A stretch of 64,000 nt of DNA from the NCBI RefSeq assembly GCF_040371545.1, contig NZ_AP029048.1, forward strand, positions 1,798,001-1,862,000. The letters run 5' to 3'. Under the pieces are notes generated by a model. The model was not told where the DNA came from, ran no database searches, and worked only from the letters and a program-made list of their open reading frames with translations. The DNA comes from Synechococcus sp. M16CYN (GTDB lineage: Bacteria > Cyanobacteriota > Cyanobacteriia > PCC-6307 > Cyanobiaceae). This document shows positions 12,582 to 21,779 of the stretch, piece by piece; positions within the stretch are counted from its first letter, which is position 1, and each line of letters begins with the position of its first letter. The translations under genes and the position numbers were made by a program.

Positions 12582-12983
12582 ATGTCCCTAATTCTTCGCG
12601 TATTGACCCCTGATCAAAACCTATTTGATGGTAGTGCTGATGAGGTAATTTTGCCCAGCACCACAGGTCAGCTCGGCATACTGAGCGGTCATATTTCTAT
12701 GCTCACTGCCGTTGATGTGGGTGTGTTGCGCGTCCGAGCCAATGGTTCTTGGAGTTCTATCGCATTGATGGGTGGTTTCGCTGAAGTGGATTCAGATGAA
12801 GTAACTGTTTTAGTCAATAAAGCTCAACTAGGTAGTTGTATTGACAGCAGTGCTGCCGAAAGCGAATTCCAAAAGGCTTCGGCAATCCTTGTGGAAATGG
12901 AAGGAAAACCTGCATCTCCTGAAAAGTTGAAAGCGCAGCAACAAATGAATGAAGCACGCGCCCGCATGCAAGCGAGCAAATAA
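12582..12983 (+). CDS. atpC: ATP synthase F1 subunit epsilon
   Basis: Epsilon links the rotor to the c-ring and can inhibit ATP hydrolysis. The 133-residue product shows the N-terminal beta-sandwich (LRVLTPDQNLFDGSADEVILPSTTGQLGILSGH, about 5-37) and a C-terminal two-helix part ending in a Gln/Met/Arg-rich tail. It lies 96 bp after atpD on the same strand and very probably shares its transcript. Confidence 0.95.
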   Translation: MSLILRVLTPDQNLFDGSADEVILPSTTGQLGILSGHISMLTAVDVGVLRVRANGSWSSIALMGGFAEVDSDEVTVLVNKAQLGSCIDSSAAESEFQKASAILVEMEGKPASPEKLKAQQQMNEARARMQASK

Positions 12984-13146
12984 ATTATTCAGTATGGTTT
13001 GGTTTAGCTGCTAAGTGAAAACAAAGCGACCTTCGCGTATCGCCAACCACCTAAATTTAGCTTTACACCTAATCATGAGAAAACTATTTGTCTCCTCATA
13101 GCTGCCGACCATCTATTAACTAGCCTAATACCTATTGATGGTAGAA

Positions 13147-13755
<609 letters not shown>

Positions 13756-13757
13756 CT

Positions 13758-14474
13758 ATTCTTTTATTTGATATAGACGGCGTCATCCGTGACGTGGCCG
13801 GCAGCTACCGCAGAGCACTCCAAGAGACCGTAGCGCACTTCAGCGGATGGCGGCCCTCGTTGACCGACATCGACAAACTCAAGGGGGAAGGGATGTGGAA
13901 CAATGACTGGGACGCCAGCCTCGAGTTTTTACGGCGACGTGGAGCAATATTACCGAAGCGAAATGACCTGATCAAGATATTCAGTGGTTTTTACTTTGGT
14001 GGTGACCCTGAGGGTGATCCAAACCACTGGATGGGCTTTATTCATGATGAACCGTTGCTTGTAGATCAGGGTTTTTTCACAACCTTGACAGTGCGAGGAT
14101 GGCGATGGGGCTTCGTGAGTGGTGCTGAGTCTCCCTCCGCTCGATACGTGCTCCATCAACGCCTCGGACTCATCGATCCCCCTCTAATCGCTATGGGCGA
14201 CGCGCCTGACAAACCAGACCCGACAGGCTTGATCCGCTTAGCAGATCGACTCATAGCAGGAGGTTCTCCCCAACTCATCGCCTACATCGGCGACACTGTG
14301 GCTGATGTAAAAACGGTCATGAATGCCCGCAGGCTTAGGCCAGAGCACACCTGGCAAAGCTTTGCAGTCAATCCTCCCCACGTGAGGGATACGGCGACCT
14401 ACCAACAAAAGCTACGCGATGCGGGGGCCGATCAAGTCTTAACTCATACCTTTGACCTTTTAAATCTTTTCTAA
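13758..14474 (+). CDS. HAD-superfamily hydrolase, probable non-canonical start codon
   Basis: HAD phosphatases use an Asp in a DxD motif near the N-terminus. Here that motif (LLFDIDGVIRD) is encoded at about 13761-13793, upstream of the first conventional start codon (GTG 13794). The frame is closed by TAG at 13737-13739, so the start must lie between 13740 and 13763. ATT at 13758 or CTG at 13743 are the only near-cognate choices. The C-terminal motifs are intact: WGFVSGAES (motif II), KPDPTGL (motif III Lys) and YIGDTVADVKT (motif IV). The product is about 238 residues of the TIGR01548-like HAD-IA type. It overlaps the convergent pepP by 4 bases. The substrate is unknown. Confidence 0.8.
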   Translation: MLLFDIDGVIRDVAGSYRRALQETVAHFSGWRPSLTDIDKLKGEGMWNNDWDASLEFLRRRGAILPKRNDLIKIFSGFYFGGDPEGDPNHWMGFIHDEPLLVDQGFFTTLTVRGWRWGFVSGAESPSARYVLHQRLGLIDPPLIAMGDAPDKPDPTGLIRLADRLIAGGSPQLIAYIGDTVADVKTVMNARRLRPEHTWQSFAVNPPHVRDTATYQQKLRDAGADQVLTHTFDLLNLF

Positions 14475-15802
14475 CGCTCCATCGCCACTATGCTTTTCTC
14501 GGCGGCCTGGGACAGCACCTCGTGACCATGTTCCGTAACAGCGACATCGTCTTCGATTCGAATACCGATTCCTTTCCAGCACTCCTCAATCTCGGGTTGG
14601 CCCTCTGGTACAGCCAGTCGGTCGCTAACGTAGAGCCCTGGTTCTACTGTGAGAACAACTCCGGTTTCTAATTCAACAGGTCGCTCGCCAAGTCGATAAG
14701 CGCCCACATCGTGTACATCCAACCCCAACCAGTGCCCGGTGCGATGCATATAAAGATGGCGGTAGTCGCCACGCTCAATTATCCCATCGGGGTCACCTTC
14801 GAGAAGACCTAAGTCTACGAGACCCTCGACTAGAACACGCAAAGCGGTGGCATGTACCTTCTCTGCCGTTTCGCCAGGACGCACTGCCTGAATCGCAGCC
14901 TCCTGAGCTGCTAAAACTAAACTGTAGAGCTCCTTCTGCTCGGCACTGAAACGTCCATTAATCGGAAAAGTACGCGTGATATCACCATTGTAATAGTCTG
15001 CCACGGAACAACCGGCATCAATTAACAGTAGATCACCATCCTGTAGTAGTGCCGTATTAGCAGTGTAGTGAAGAACGCAAGCGTTGTCGCCGCCTGCAAC
15101 GATAGAAGTGTAGGCTGGACCCCGCGTGCCACTGGCGCGAAAGTGCGCTTCAATCACGGCCTGCACCTCTGACTCTTTCATTCCTGGTTTGGTTATCTGC
15201 CGTGCCAACTCATGTGCTTCCGCAGAGATCAAGCAGGCTTCGCGCAGACGCTCCAACTCATGCGGCTCTTTTCGCAACCGTAGACTATGTAGGATCGGCG
15301 TGGGAGCGACCAAGCCAAGTGCTGCTATGCCAGTGTGTGAGTAGGTATCAAGCTGACGACCCCACACTGAGAGAACCAGGGGCTCTATTTTAGGATGGCG
15401 ACCGATCCGAAAGGCGATAGCTTCGGCCCCTTGTAGATAACTTGTTAGCCTTTTTTCAGTAAGTTGATCTAGGGGATGGGCTATATCGGCACCATAGTGC
15501 TTCACTGCTCCCTCAGTTCCCCAGCGAAACCCTGTCCAGACCTCAGCCGCTGGATCCTTTGGCTGAACGAATAGGACAAAGCGTTCTCCCTTGGGACGGT
15601 GGGGCAGCAACAATGCTACTGCGCCAGGCTCATCGAAACCGGTGAGATAGAAAAAATCACTGTCCTGGCGAAACGGCCACTCACAGTCAGCATGGTGCAT
15701 AGTGAGTTCCGAAGCGGGAATTATGGCCGCCGCCACCCCTAGTTGCTCGAGAAAACGCTCACGCCGGAGCGCATAGATGTCGAGATTGAACACAGTCAAC
15801 AC
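14471..15802 (-). CDS. pepP: Xaa-Pro aminopeptidase (aminopeptidase P)
   Basis: PepP removes N-terminal residues that precede proline, using two metal ions. The 443-residue product has the N-terminal creatinase-like domain (about 1-150) and a pita-bread domain. Its metal ligands are visible in LLIDAGCSVADYYNGDITRTF, HRTGHWLGLDVHD, TVEPGLYV and GIRIEDDVAV. All five ligands appear present. The start is ATG at 15802. The stop overlaps the end of the convergent HAD gene by 4 bases. Confidence 0.93.
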   Translation of the reverse strand: MLTVFNLDIYALRRERFLEQLGVAAAIIPASELTMHHADCEWPFRQDSDFFYLTGFDEPGAVALLLPHRPKGERFVLFVQPKDPAAEVWTGFRWGTEGAVKHYGADIAHPLDQLTEKRLTSYLQGAEAIAFRIGRHPKIEPLVLSVWGRQLDTYSHTGIAALGLVAPTPILHSLRLRKEPHELERLREACLISAEAHELARQITKPGMKESEVQAVIEAHFRASGTRGPAYTSIVAGGDNACVLHYTANTALLQDGDLLLIDAGCSVADYYNGDITRTFPINGRFSAEQKELYSLVLAAQEAAIQAVRPGETAEKVHATALRVLVEGLVDLGLLEGDPDGIIERGDYRHLYMHRTGHWLGLDVHDVGAYRLGERPVELETGVVLTVEPGLYVSDRLAVPEGQPEIEECWKGIGIRIEDDVAVTEHGHEVLSQAAEKSIVAMER

Positions 15803-15887
15803 TGTTGAAGCTCAAGCTGATCAGGATGGCAGTTAATGGGGCCGAATTGGCCATGACAGATACGGATGCGTTGAGCGTTGATAAGCA

Positions 15888-16883
15888 ATGAGCTCTGATT
15901 TACTCGTGCTGCTCGTGCTTGTGTTGGTTGTGCTGCTTGGCTCTGCCCTTTGTTCGGGTGTTGAGGCTGCATTGTTAACAGTGAACCCGATTCGCGTGCA
16001 GGAGCTAGCAGTACGCAATCGCCCGGTGGCCGGTGCTCGCCGTTTAGCCAAGTTACGCAAATACCTCGGCAGAACACTATCGGCATTGGTCATTGCCAAC
16101 AACGGATTCAATATCTTCGGCAGCCTGATGCTCGGTGGTTATGCAGCTTGGATGTTCGAGCAGCGAGGAGTCAATAGTGCCGCATTGCCATTGTTCTCTA
16201 TTGGTCTTACCATTCTTGTGATTTTGCTTGGCGAGATTCTTCCTAAGGCCTTGGGGAGCCGTCTGGCTTTACCGGTAGCCATAGCCAGTGCACCGTTACT
16301 TCATTGGCTCGGGATTTTGTTACGTCCTTTGGTTTTGTTGCTGGAAAGGATCTTACCGGCCATAACCGCCGAAGCAGAGATCAGCACAAACGAAGATGAA
16401 ATTCGTCTATTAGCGCGCCTCGGCTCTCAAAAAGGTGAAATAGAAGCCGATGAAGCAGCCATGATTAGCAAGGTGTTTCAACTGAATGATCTCACAGCAC
16501 GGGATTTAATGACACCACGAGTAGCAGCGCCAACATTAGATGGCAGCTTGAGCATTGAGGCTCAAAAAACTCAACTAATGGAGAACAACTCTTCAAGGTG
16601 GGTGGTGCTAGGGGATCAGGTGGACAAGGTTTTGGGCGTGGCTAGTAGAGAACACTTACTTACAGCATTGCTGAAAAACCGTGGTCACTTAACACCCGTT
16701 GATCTTTGTGAACCAGTGGATTACGTACCTGAGATGATCCGAGCCGATCGTTTACTCGCTGGTTTTCGCAAAGACAGTAACGGTGTACGCGTCGTAGTTG
16801 ATGAATTCGGCGGATTTGTTGGAGTTATCGGTGCAGAAGCTGTTTTGGCAGTTTTGGCGGGCTGGTGGCGGAAACCCGCTTAA
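15888..16883 (+). CDS. CNNM/CorC-type membrane protein (DUF21 plus CBS pair)
   Basis: The N-terminal half has about four hydrophobic segments (residues 4-27, 65-88, 97-117, 126-152), typical of the DUF21/CNNM transmembrane domain. The GEILPKALG motif lies near 111-119. It is followed by an acidic linker and a CBS-pair-like region containing ARDLMTPRVA (about 205-214) and a second CBS half ending VRVVVDEFGGFVGVI. These proteins are linked to Mg2+/Co2+ efflux or are annotated as hemolysin-like; transport has not been shown here. At 331 residues it lacks the C-terminal CorC_HlyC domain present in longer relatives. Confidence 0.88.
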   Translation: MSSDLLVLLVLVLVVLLGSALCSGVEAALLTVNPIRVQELAVRNRPVAGARRLAKLRKYLGRTLSALVIANNGFNIFGSLMLGGYAAWMFEQRGVNSAALPLFSIGLTILVILLGEILPKALGSRLALPVAIASAPLLHWLGILLRPLVLLLERILPAITAEAEISTNEDEIRLLARLGSQKGEIEADEAAMISKVFQLNDLTARDLMTPRVAAPTLDGSLSIEAQKTQLMENNSSRWVVLGDQVDKVLGVASREHLLTALLKNRGHLTPVDLCEPVDYVPEMIRADRLLAGFRKDSNGVRVVVDEFGGFVGVIGAEAVLAVLAGWWRKPA

Positions 16884-17730
16884 AGTGAGGCGGGCAAATT
16901 ACTAGCGCTCACTATGCACGCGTATCTGGCCTTTGCCAAAAATATAGGCATCCCTCAGAATCAATATCTTTAAATGTATACGATTATTAAAACCATCAAC
17001 GAAACAGATCAATGCATAAAAGAGCTAACGGTCGCCTTTCCTTGATTAAGACTGCTAATGCGCTTGAAACTAAGAAAATTAAAAATCATTATTGTGGTTT
17101 AAATTTACACACAGCTAAAATTCTAGCTATCATTTTTAACTTGAAACTGATCGAATAAAGTCGATCAAAATTATCACTTTTTAAGTGGATAACTCTTAGT
17201 TGATAAAACTTTAAATATAATTAATTGCATGGTGAAACTGATATAAGTGTAGTTACACTAATAAAAGTTAGAGATAGGTTTTAGTCGGATAATAACCAAT
17301 ATCAAAACAATTTTAAATATTATATATTAGTATGCTTAGACAATACTAGACATATTATTTTTTGTTTTTTAATCTAATGAGTTACTAGATAAATAATTTT
17401 TTGCTTTCCTCAATTTTTTCTCGTATTTTAAATATAAAAATAAAAGAAATAAGCTATCCAATTAATGATTCGCTATCATTTCTTATTTTTCAGATACTTT
17501 TGCAAGATTTAAATCACATCGGTTTCGAAATCATCGTTTAATTGTACTTGGATGAATCGCAATTAATAACCTCTAGCAACCTTTCACTTAGGCCAAGAAA
17601 TTGCTCTTTTATTTATTCACGATTGCTTTCTTTCATATCTGTTTAATCATTAAGTAAATGAACTAGGGTTAATTTGATAGCGCCAATTATTTCAACTTAT
17701 AATATTTTAACGCAGACCAGACGATTAATT
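16884..17730. other. AT-rich gene-free spacer
   Basis: About 850 bases with dense stops in all frames. No gene, tRNA or terminator is recognised. A single 8/9 match to a DnaA box occurs near 17188 (AGTGGATAA) and is judged chance. Composition is sharply lower in GC than both flanking genes. Confidence 0.6.
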
Positions 17731-17761
17731 GCACTCATCACTACCCAGTAGTGATGAGTGC
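17731..17761 (+). promoter_or_regulatory. Perfect 14-bp hairpin over the GTPase start codons
   Basis: GCACTCATCACTAC at 17731-17744 is exactly complementary to GTAGTGATGAGTGC at 17748-17761, with a 3-base loop. The right arm contains both the GTG (17751) and ATG (17754) start codons of the next gene. No T-run follows on either strand, so it is not a terminator. In RNA it would bury the start codons; as DNA it could be a dimeric-protein operator. The role is inferred from structure and position. Confidence 0.6.
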
Positions 17762-19109
17762 AAAACCGAAAGCACAACAATTCAGCAAAATACCAAGAAA
17801 CATGCCAACTCCAACCATCCCAACCCCATGCATGCCACCCCCAACTGCAGAACGTTGCCGTGAATTATTAAACCAGTGGCGCCATCGCCTGTGCCTCTCA
17901 CAACGAGAGAAAGGGCTTCTAGGAGGAGAATTGATTCTGTTAGACCAACAGCTGCAACGCTTTCAACAACACAAACTGCGAATTGCTGTATTTGGACGCG
18001 TCGGTGTAGGAAAATCCAGTCTGATTAATGCCCTTATCGGTCAGCAATTGTTGTCCACCGACGTAGTTCATGGTAGCACGCGTCACCAACACGGTGTGGT
18101 TTGGCCTATCTCCATCACTGATCTCCAACAGGTCGAACTGGTAGATACGCCGGGCATCGATGAAATCGATGATACAAGCAGGGCGCTATTAGCAACCAAG
18201 GTGGCCATGGAATCTGACTTGGTGCTGCTTGTTATAGATAGCGATCTCACCCGCACAGATCGAGACATCCTCGATACATTGCTAACGAACGGCAAGCCGG
18301 TACATGTGGTTCTGAACCGGAGTGACCGATGGTCCGAGGGCGAGTTATTGGATCTCTTGAATAGCATTCGATCTCATCTGCCTGGTAACCTTCCCTTTAC
18401 TGCTATCGCAGCAGCTCCACGTGAACCAAGGCTTCAGCACGATGGCCGCGTCCGCAGCGAAATTAGTCCTGCACGTATTCGCGCCCTTGAACAACGCCTA
18501 CTAAGCCAGCTAAATAGCGAAGGAATGCTGTTACTGGCCCTTCAGAGCTTGCGACAAGCCGACAGATTCCAGTGTTCTTGCCAAAGGCTGCGGCTGCGAC
18601 AGCACCGACGCAATGCTCAAAACCTAATTGGCCGCTACGCCGCGGCCAAAGCGACAGGAGTAGCTATTAACCCTTTCCTAGCACTCGATTTTGCAGGAGG
18701 AATAGCCTGCGACACGGCTTTGTTGATGCAGCTCGGTCGCCTCTACGGTATCCCCTTAACGCCCAGTGCAGCACGACAGCTGCTTACTAAGCTCTCTAGA
18801 AACAACTTGCTTTTAGGGGGTGTCCAGATTGCGTTGGGCGCACTTAAACAGCTGTTGCTACTGTTAATACCGATCAGCGGTGGTAGCAGTCTGGCGCCTA
18901 CAGCACCTGTGGCTCTTCTCCAGGCTGCGCTAGCAGTGCATGCGAGCCGTCGCACAGGTCAGTTGATGGCGAAAAAATTATTAAGACCATCGGGCGGCCA
19001 ACCTGGAGCCCTGCTCAAACGATTAGCCCAGCGGGATCCTGTAGTGCGTCACTGGCTTAGTCGCTGGCCTTTGCAGATGAACCAAGACCTGCATTCACTT
19101 CTCCCTTAG
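17754..19109 (+). CDS. Era/dynamin-like GTPase with C-terminal membrane region (DUF697-like)
   Basis: A G domain occupies about residues 60-220. It has G1 FGRVGVGKSSLINAL, a G2 threonine-like region, G3 VDTPGIDEID and G4 as NRSD in place of the common NKxD. The C-terminal half has hydrophobic segments (about 295-320 and 345-390) that fit the DUF697/YcjF-like membrane part. The start is uncertain: ATG 17754 lies inside a strong hairpin, while ATG 17802 or 17832 would give shorter products, and the latter begins just before the conserved helix. It is followed 2 bp later by nadD. Its cellular role is unknown. Confidence 0.82.
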   Translation: MSAKPKAQQFSKIPRNMPTPTIPTPCMPPPTAERCRELLNQWRHRLCLSQREKGLLGGELILLDQQLQRFQQHKLRIAVFGRVGVGKSSLINALIGQQLLSTDVVHGSTRHQHGVVWPISITDLQQVELVDTPGIDEIDDTSRALLATKVAMESDLVLLVIDSDLTRTDRDILDTLLTNGKPVHVVLNRSDRWSEGELLDLLNSIRSHLPGNLPFTAIAAAPREPRLQHDGRVRSEISPARIRALEQRLLSQLNSEGMLLLALQSLRQADRFQCSCQRLRLRQHRRNAQNLIGRYAAAKATGVAINPFLALDFAGGIACDTALLMQLGRLYGIPLTPSAARQLLTKLSRNNLLLGGVQIALGALKQLLLLLIPISGGSSLAPTAPVALLQAALAVHASRRTGQLMAKKLLRPSGGQPGALLKRLAQRDPVVRHWLSRWPLQMNQDLHSLLP

Positions 19110-19111
19110 AC

Positions 19112-19693
19112 ATGGGGTTAGATCGAATCGCTCTGTTAGGAACTAGCGCCGACCCTCCAACTCGGGGGCATCAAGCTCTACTGGAGCAGTTAATCAAGCG
19201 ATATGACCAAGTTGTCACCTGGGCCAGTGATAATCCTATGAAACAACACGGTGCCTCGCTGCCGGTGCGGACAATGCTACTTAAGGCGTTAGTGGAGCAA
19301 CTCAACACCAATAATTTGCAACTGGTCCAAGATCTAAGCAGCCCCTTTACCGTGATTACTCTGAACCGCGCCAACCAACGCTGGCCCAAACACGATCTGG
19401 CATTCGTGGTGGGGAGTGACTTGGCAGCACAGATTCCCAGCTGGAAAGAGGCTGATCAGTGGCTATGCCGCTGCAAAATTGCCGTTGCTCATCGTCAGGG
19501 CTGGCCTCTCAGCGAAACTGTTTTGGCTGAGCTGAGCGCATTTGGCGCATCTGTTGATGTTTTGGATATTGATATACCAGCCAGCGCCAGCTCCGAGCAG
19601 CGGCTAGACCCACGATCTGAGAAAGTTCCGACAGCGGTCTGGCCCCTTCTGATCAAGCAGAAGCTTTACGGTCTAGCTCCCAACCTTTGCTGA
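19112..19693 (+). CDS. nadD: Nicotinate-nucleotide adenylyltransferase
   Basis: NadD adenylates NaMN to form deamido-NAD. The 193-residue product has the nucleotidyltransferase motif in the form GTSADPPTRGH (residues 10-20; canonical GxFDPxHxGH). It also has the internal FVVGSDLAAQIPSW segment typical of NadD. The usual C-terminal ISSTxIR motif is not obvious; the matching region reads SASSEQRLDPRSE. It lies 2 bp after the GTPase gene and its stop overlaps the nadE start (TGATG), giving an NAD-synthesis pair. Confidence 0.9.
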   Translation: MGLDRIALLGTSADPPTRGHQALLEQLIKRYDQVVTWASDNPMKQHGASLPVRTMLLKALVEQLNTNNLQLVQDLSSPFTVITLNRANQRWPKHDLAFVVGSDLAAQIPSWKEADQWLCRCKIAVAHRQGWPLSETVLAELSAFGASVDVLDIDIPASASSEQRLDPRSEKVPTAVWPLLIKQKLYGLAPNLC

Positions 19694-21369
19694 TGCGCCT
19701 TGCTCTTGCCCAAATGAATCCGTTAGTGGGTGATTTGCGAGGCAACGCAGAAAAAATACTAACAGCAGCCTTAGACGCCCAGAATCGAGGCGCAGATTTG
19801 TTGATTACTCCTGAATTGTCACTATGGGGATACCCACCCCGAGACTTGTTACTTCAACCGGCGCGCATCGCTTTGCAAGATCAAGTGCTTCGGTGGATTA
19901 CGAGTCAATTAGAAAGTGATCTGATGATTCTAGTTGGGGTAGCCCTACCAATTGGAGACAACCGCACACCGGGTCTTACTAACAGCATTGTGTTAGTGGA
20001 ACGGCGAGGCTGGCGAGCCGTAGCTCACAAACAACTGTTGCCCAATTATGACGTTTTTGATGAAAGGCGCTACTTTCGCCCAGGTACAGGGCCGAATCTC
20101 CTCTTCCTCCCGCATGGCCAGCGACTGGGACTCACCATCTGCGAGGACTTGTGGGTAGACGAGACACTACAGCGAGAACGACTCGCTGGTCCGGATCCCA
20201 TCGCTCAACTGATCCCAGAACGTCCAAACCTATTACTTAATCTCGCTGCATCACCCTTTGATGTTGATAAACCACTGTTACGCCAAAAACTTGCGGGCGA
20301 AGCAGCACGCCGACTAAATTGCCCTGTGGTCTACCTCAATCAGGTAGGTGGAAACGATGAATTAATATTCGATGGTGATAGTTTTGTGATGTCTGCTTCA
20401 GGTGAGCGGCTTTTAGAGCTTTCTGCTTGCCATGAACAGCTATCTTTATGGGACAGCTGTTCACGAACAAATGCTCTAAAACAAGCCAAAAAAAATCCCC
20501 TAGATCAATTATTTCGCGTCTTGGTACTAGGTGTCCGCGACTACACCAAAAAGTGTGGTTTCCAAAAGGTATTACTTGGTCTCAGTGGCGGAATCGATTC
20601 AAGTCTTGTTGCAGTCATTGCAACCGCCGCACTCGGAGCAGATCAGGTATCTGCGTTGCTCATGCCATCCCCATGGAGCTCAACCGGATCCATCAACGAT
20701 GCCCTAGCACTAGCAAAACGACTAAATCTCCAAACCAATACCCTGCCAATCCAACCGTTGATGGATAGATTCGACACGACCTTAAAGCCTGTGTTTGGGG
20801 ATAAACCACAAGGGGTGACTGCTGAAAATATGCAATCGCGGATTCGTGGGACGCTGCTGATGGCGGTGGCCAACCAACAAGGACACTTGCTTCTCACTAC
20901 CGGAAACAAATCAGAGATTGCGGTGGGTTACTGCACCCTCTACGGAGACATGAATGGTGGTCTGGCCGTAATTGGAGATCTTTACAAAACCAGTGTGTTC
21001 GCACTTTGTGACTGGCTCGATGGCCCAACTTCTCAGCGTTGTCGGCACGATCATCAATTGCCGGAAAGCGGCGATTTAGTAGGAGAAGCAATTCGTCGAA
21101 AATCACCGAGCGCCGAACTGCGACCGGAGCAAAAAGACAGCGACTCTCTACCAGACTACAGCGATCTCGATCCATTGTTGAAGGACCTCATCCAAAAGCG
21201 AAGTCAAGGAGAACTATTAACCGCTGCCGGTCACGATCCGGAGCTAGTGAAGCTCGTTCAACAATTACTCAAGCAAGCAGAATTTAAACGAAGGCAGGCT
21301 GCGCCGCTGCTCAAAGTAAGTCCCCAAGCTTTTGGAAGTGGCTGGCGGCTGCCGATTGCTTGCTGTTAA
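19693..21369 (+). CDS. nadE: Glutamine-dependent NAD+ synthetase
   Basis: NadE amidates deamido-NAD to NAD using ammonia released from glutamine. The N-terminal nitrilase-type glutaminase domain (about 1-270) carries the Glu-Lys-Cys triad in TPELSLWGYPPRDL, HKQLLPNYDVFDERRYF and GLTICEDLW. The C-terminal synthetase has the PPi loop LGLSGGIDSSL and the TTGNKSEIAVGY segment. It has about 558 residues. ATG 19693 is preferred to the in-frame TTG at 19687 because it overlaps the nadD stop. The two genes are almost certainly co-translated. Confidence 0.95.
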   Translation: MRLALAQMNPLVGDLRGNAEKILTAALDAQNRGADLLITPELSLWGYPPRDLLLQPARIALQDQVLRWITSQLESDLMILVGVALPIGDNRTPGLTNSIVLVERRGWRAVAHKQLLPNYDVFDERRYFRPGTGPNLLFLPHGQRLGLTICEDLWVDETLQRERLAGPDPIAQLIPERPNLLLNLAASPFDVDKPLLRQKLAGEAARRLNCPVVYLNQVGGNDELIFDGDSFVMSASGERLLELSACHEQLSLWDSCSRTNALKQAKKNPLDQLFRVLVLGVRDYTKKCGFQKVLLGLSGGIDSSLVAVIATAALGADQVSALLMPSPWSSTGSINDALALAKRLNLQTNTLPIQPLMDRFDTTLKPVFGDKPQGVTAENMQSRIRGTLLMAVANQQGHLLLTTGNKSEIAVGYCTLYGDMNGGLAVIGDLYKTSVFALCDWLDGPTSQRCRHDHQLPESGDLVGEAIRRKSPSAELRPEQKDSDSLPDYSDLDPLLKDLIQKRSQGELLTAAGHDPELVKLVQQLLKQAEFKRRQAAPLLKVSPQAFGSGWRLPIACC

Positions 21370-21779
21370 GTTAGGTCTAGGAGAAGCGTTCTGCTCAGCC
21401 GTTATAGTGTTTTTCGCTTCAGTCAAGAAGAACTAATAACAGTTGGCTGTAGATGCAGCATGTTAGCTGATCATGCAGAGACTTAAGTCCAAAATTGGAA
21501 TAGGCCTCTGAGTTGGCGACGTCCCTGCCACTATTGGCGCGTAACTCATCAATTGAGATGAGACTTGGGTAACCCATCTAATAGTCAAAGAGTTACAGGC
21601 AGAAGGATTCGGCTTTTTTCAAAACGACTTGGTTCCATTTAATTACCTAACACCTCACTGTCTATCTGAAGTTGGTACGGCAGCGTCTCTTCAAAAGAAG
21701 GTGCTGTCTCCATGATTTATGAAACAGTGCGATTCAAAGCGATAATATCAACTGTCCTAATTATTGAGCTTGGACATCA
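21370..21779. other. Spacer after nadE, mostly occupied by a decayed gene
   Basis: About 410 bases without an intact gene. Bases 21490-21745 hold the alanine dehydrogenase remnant listed separately. The first 120 bases after nadE hold nothing recognisable. Confidence 0.6.
21490..21745 (+). pseudogene. ald: Decayed alanine dehydrogenase fragment
   Basis: Read on the plus strand from 21527, the frame gives a peptide with LIVKELQAEGFGFFQNDLV (from about 21581), then PFNYLTPH. This aligns with the Ald segment LVVKVKEP...FGF..DLVLFTYLHLA. In-frame stops occur at 21542 and 21554. At about 21712 a shift of frame restores SMIYETV, matching the conserved AYETV of Ald. The N-terminal residues before GDVPATIGA and all of the C-terminal NAD domain are lost. 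The call is pattern recognition by eye; ald commonly sits beside nadE in marine Synechococcus, as far as I recall. Confidence 0.7.
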
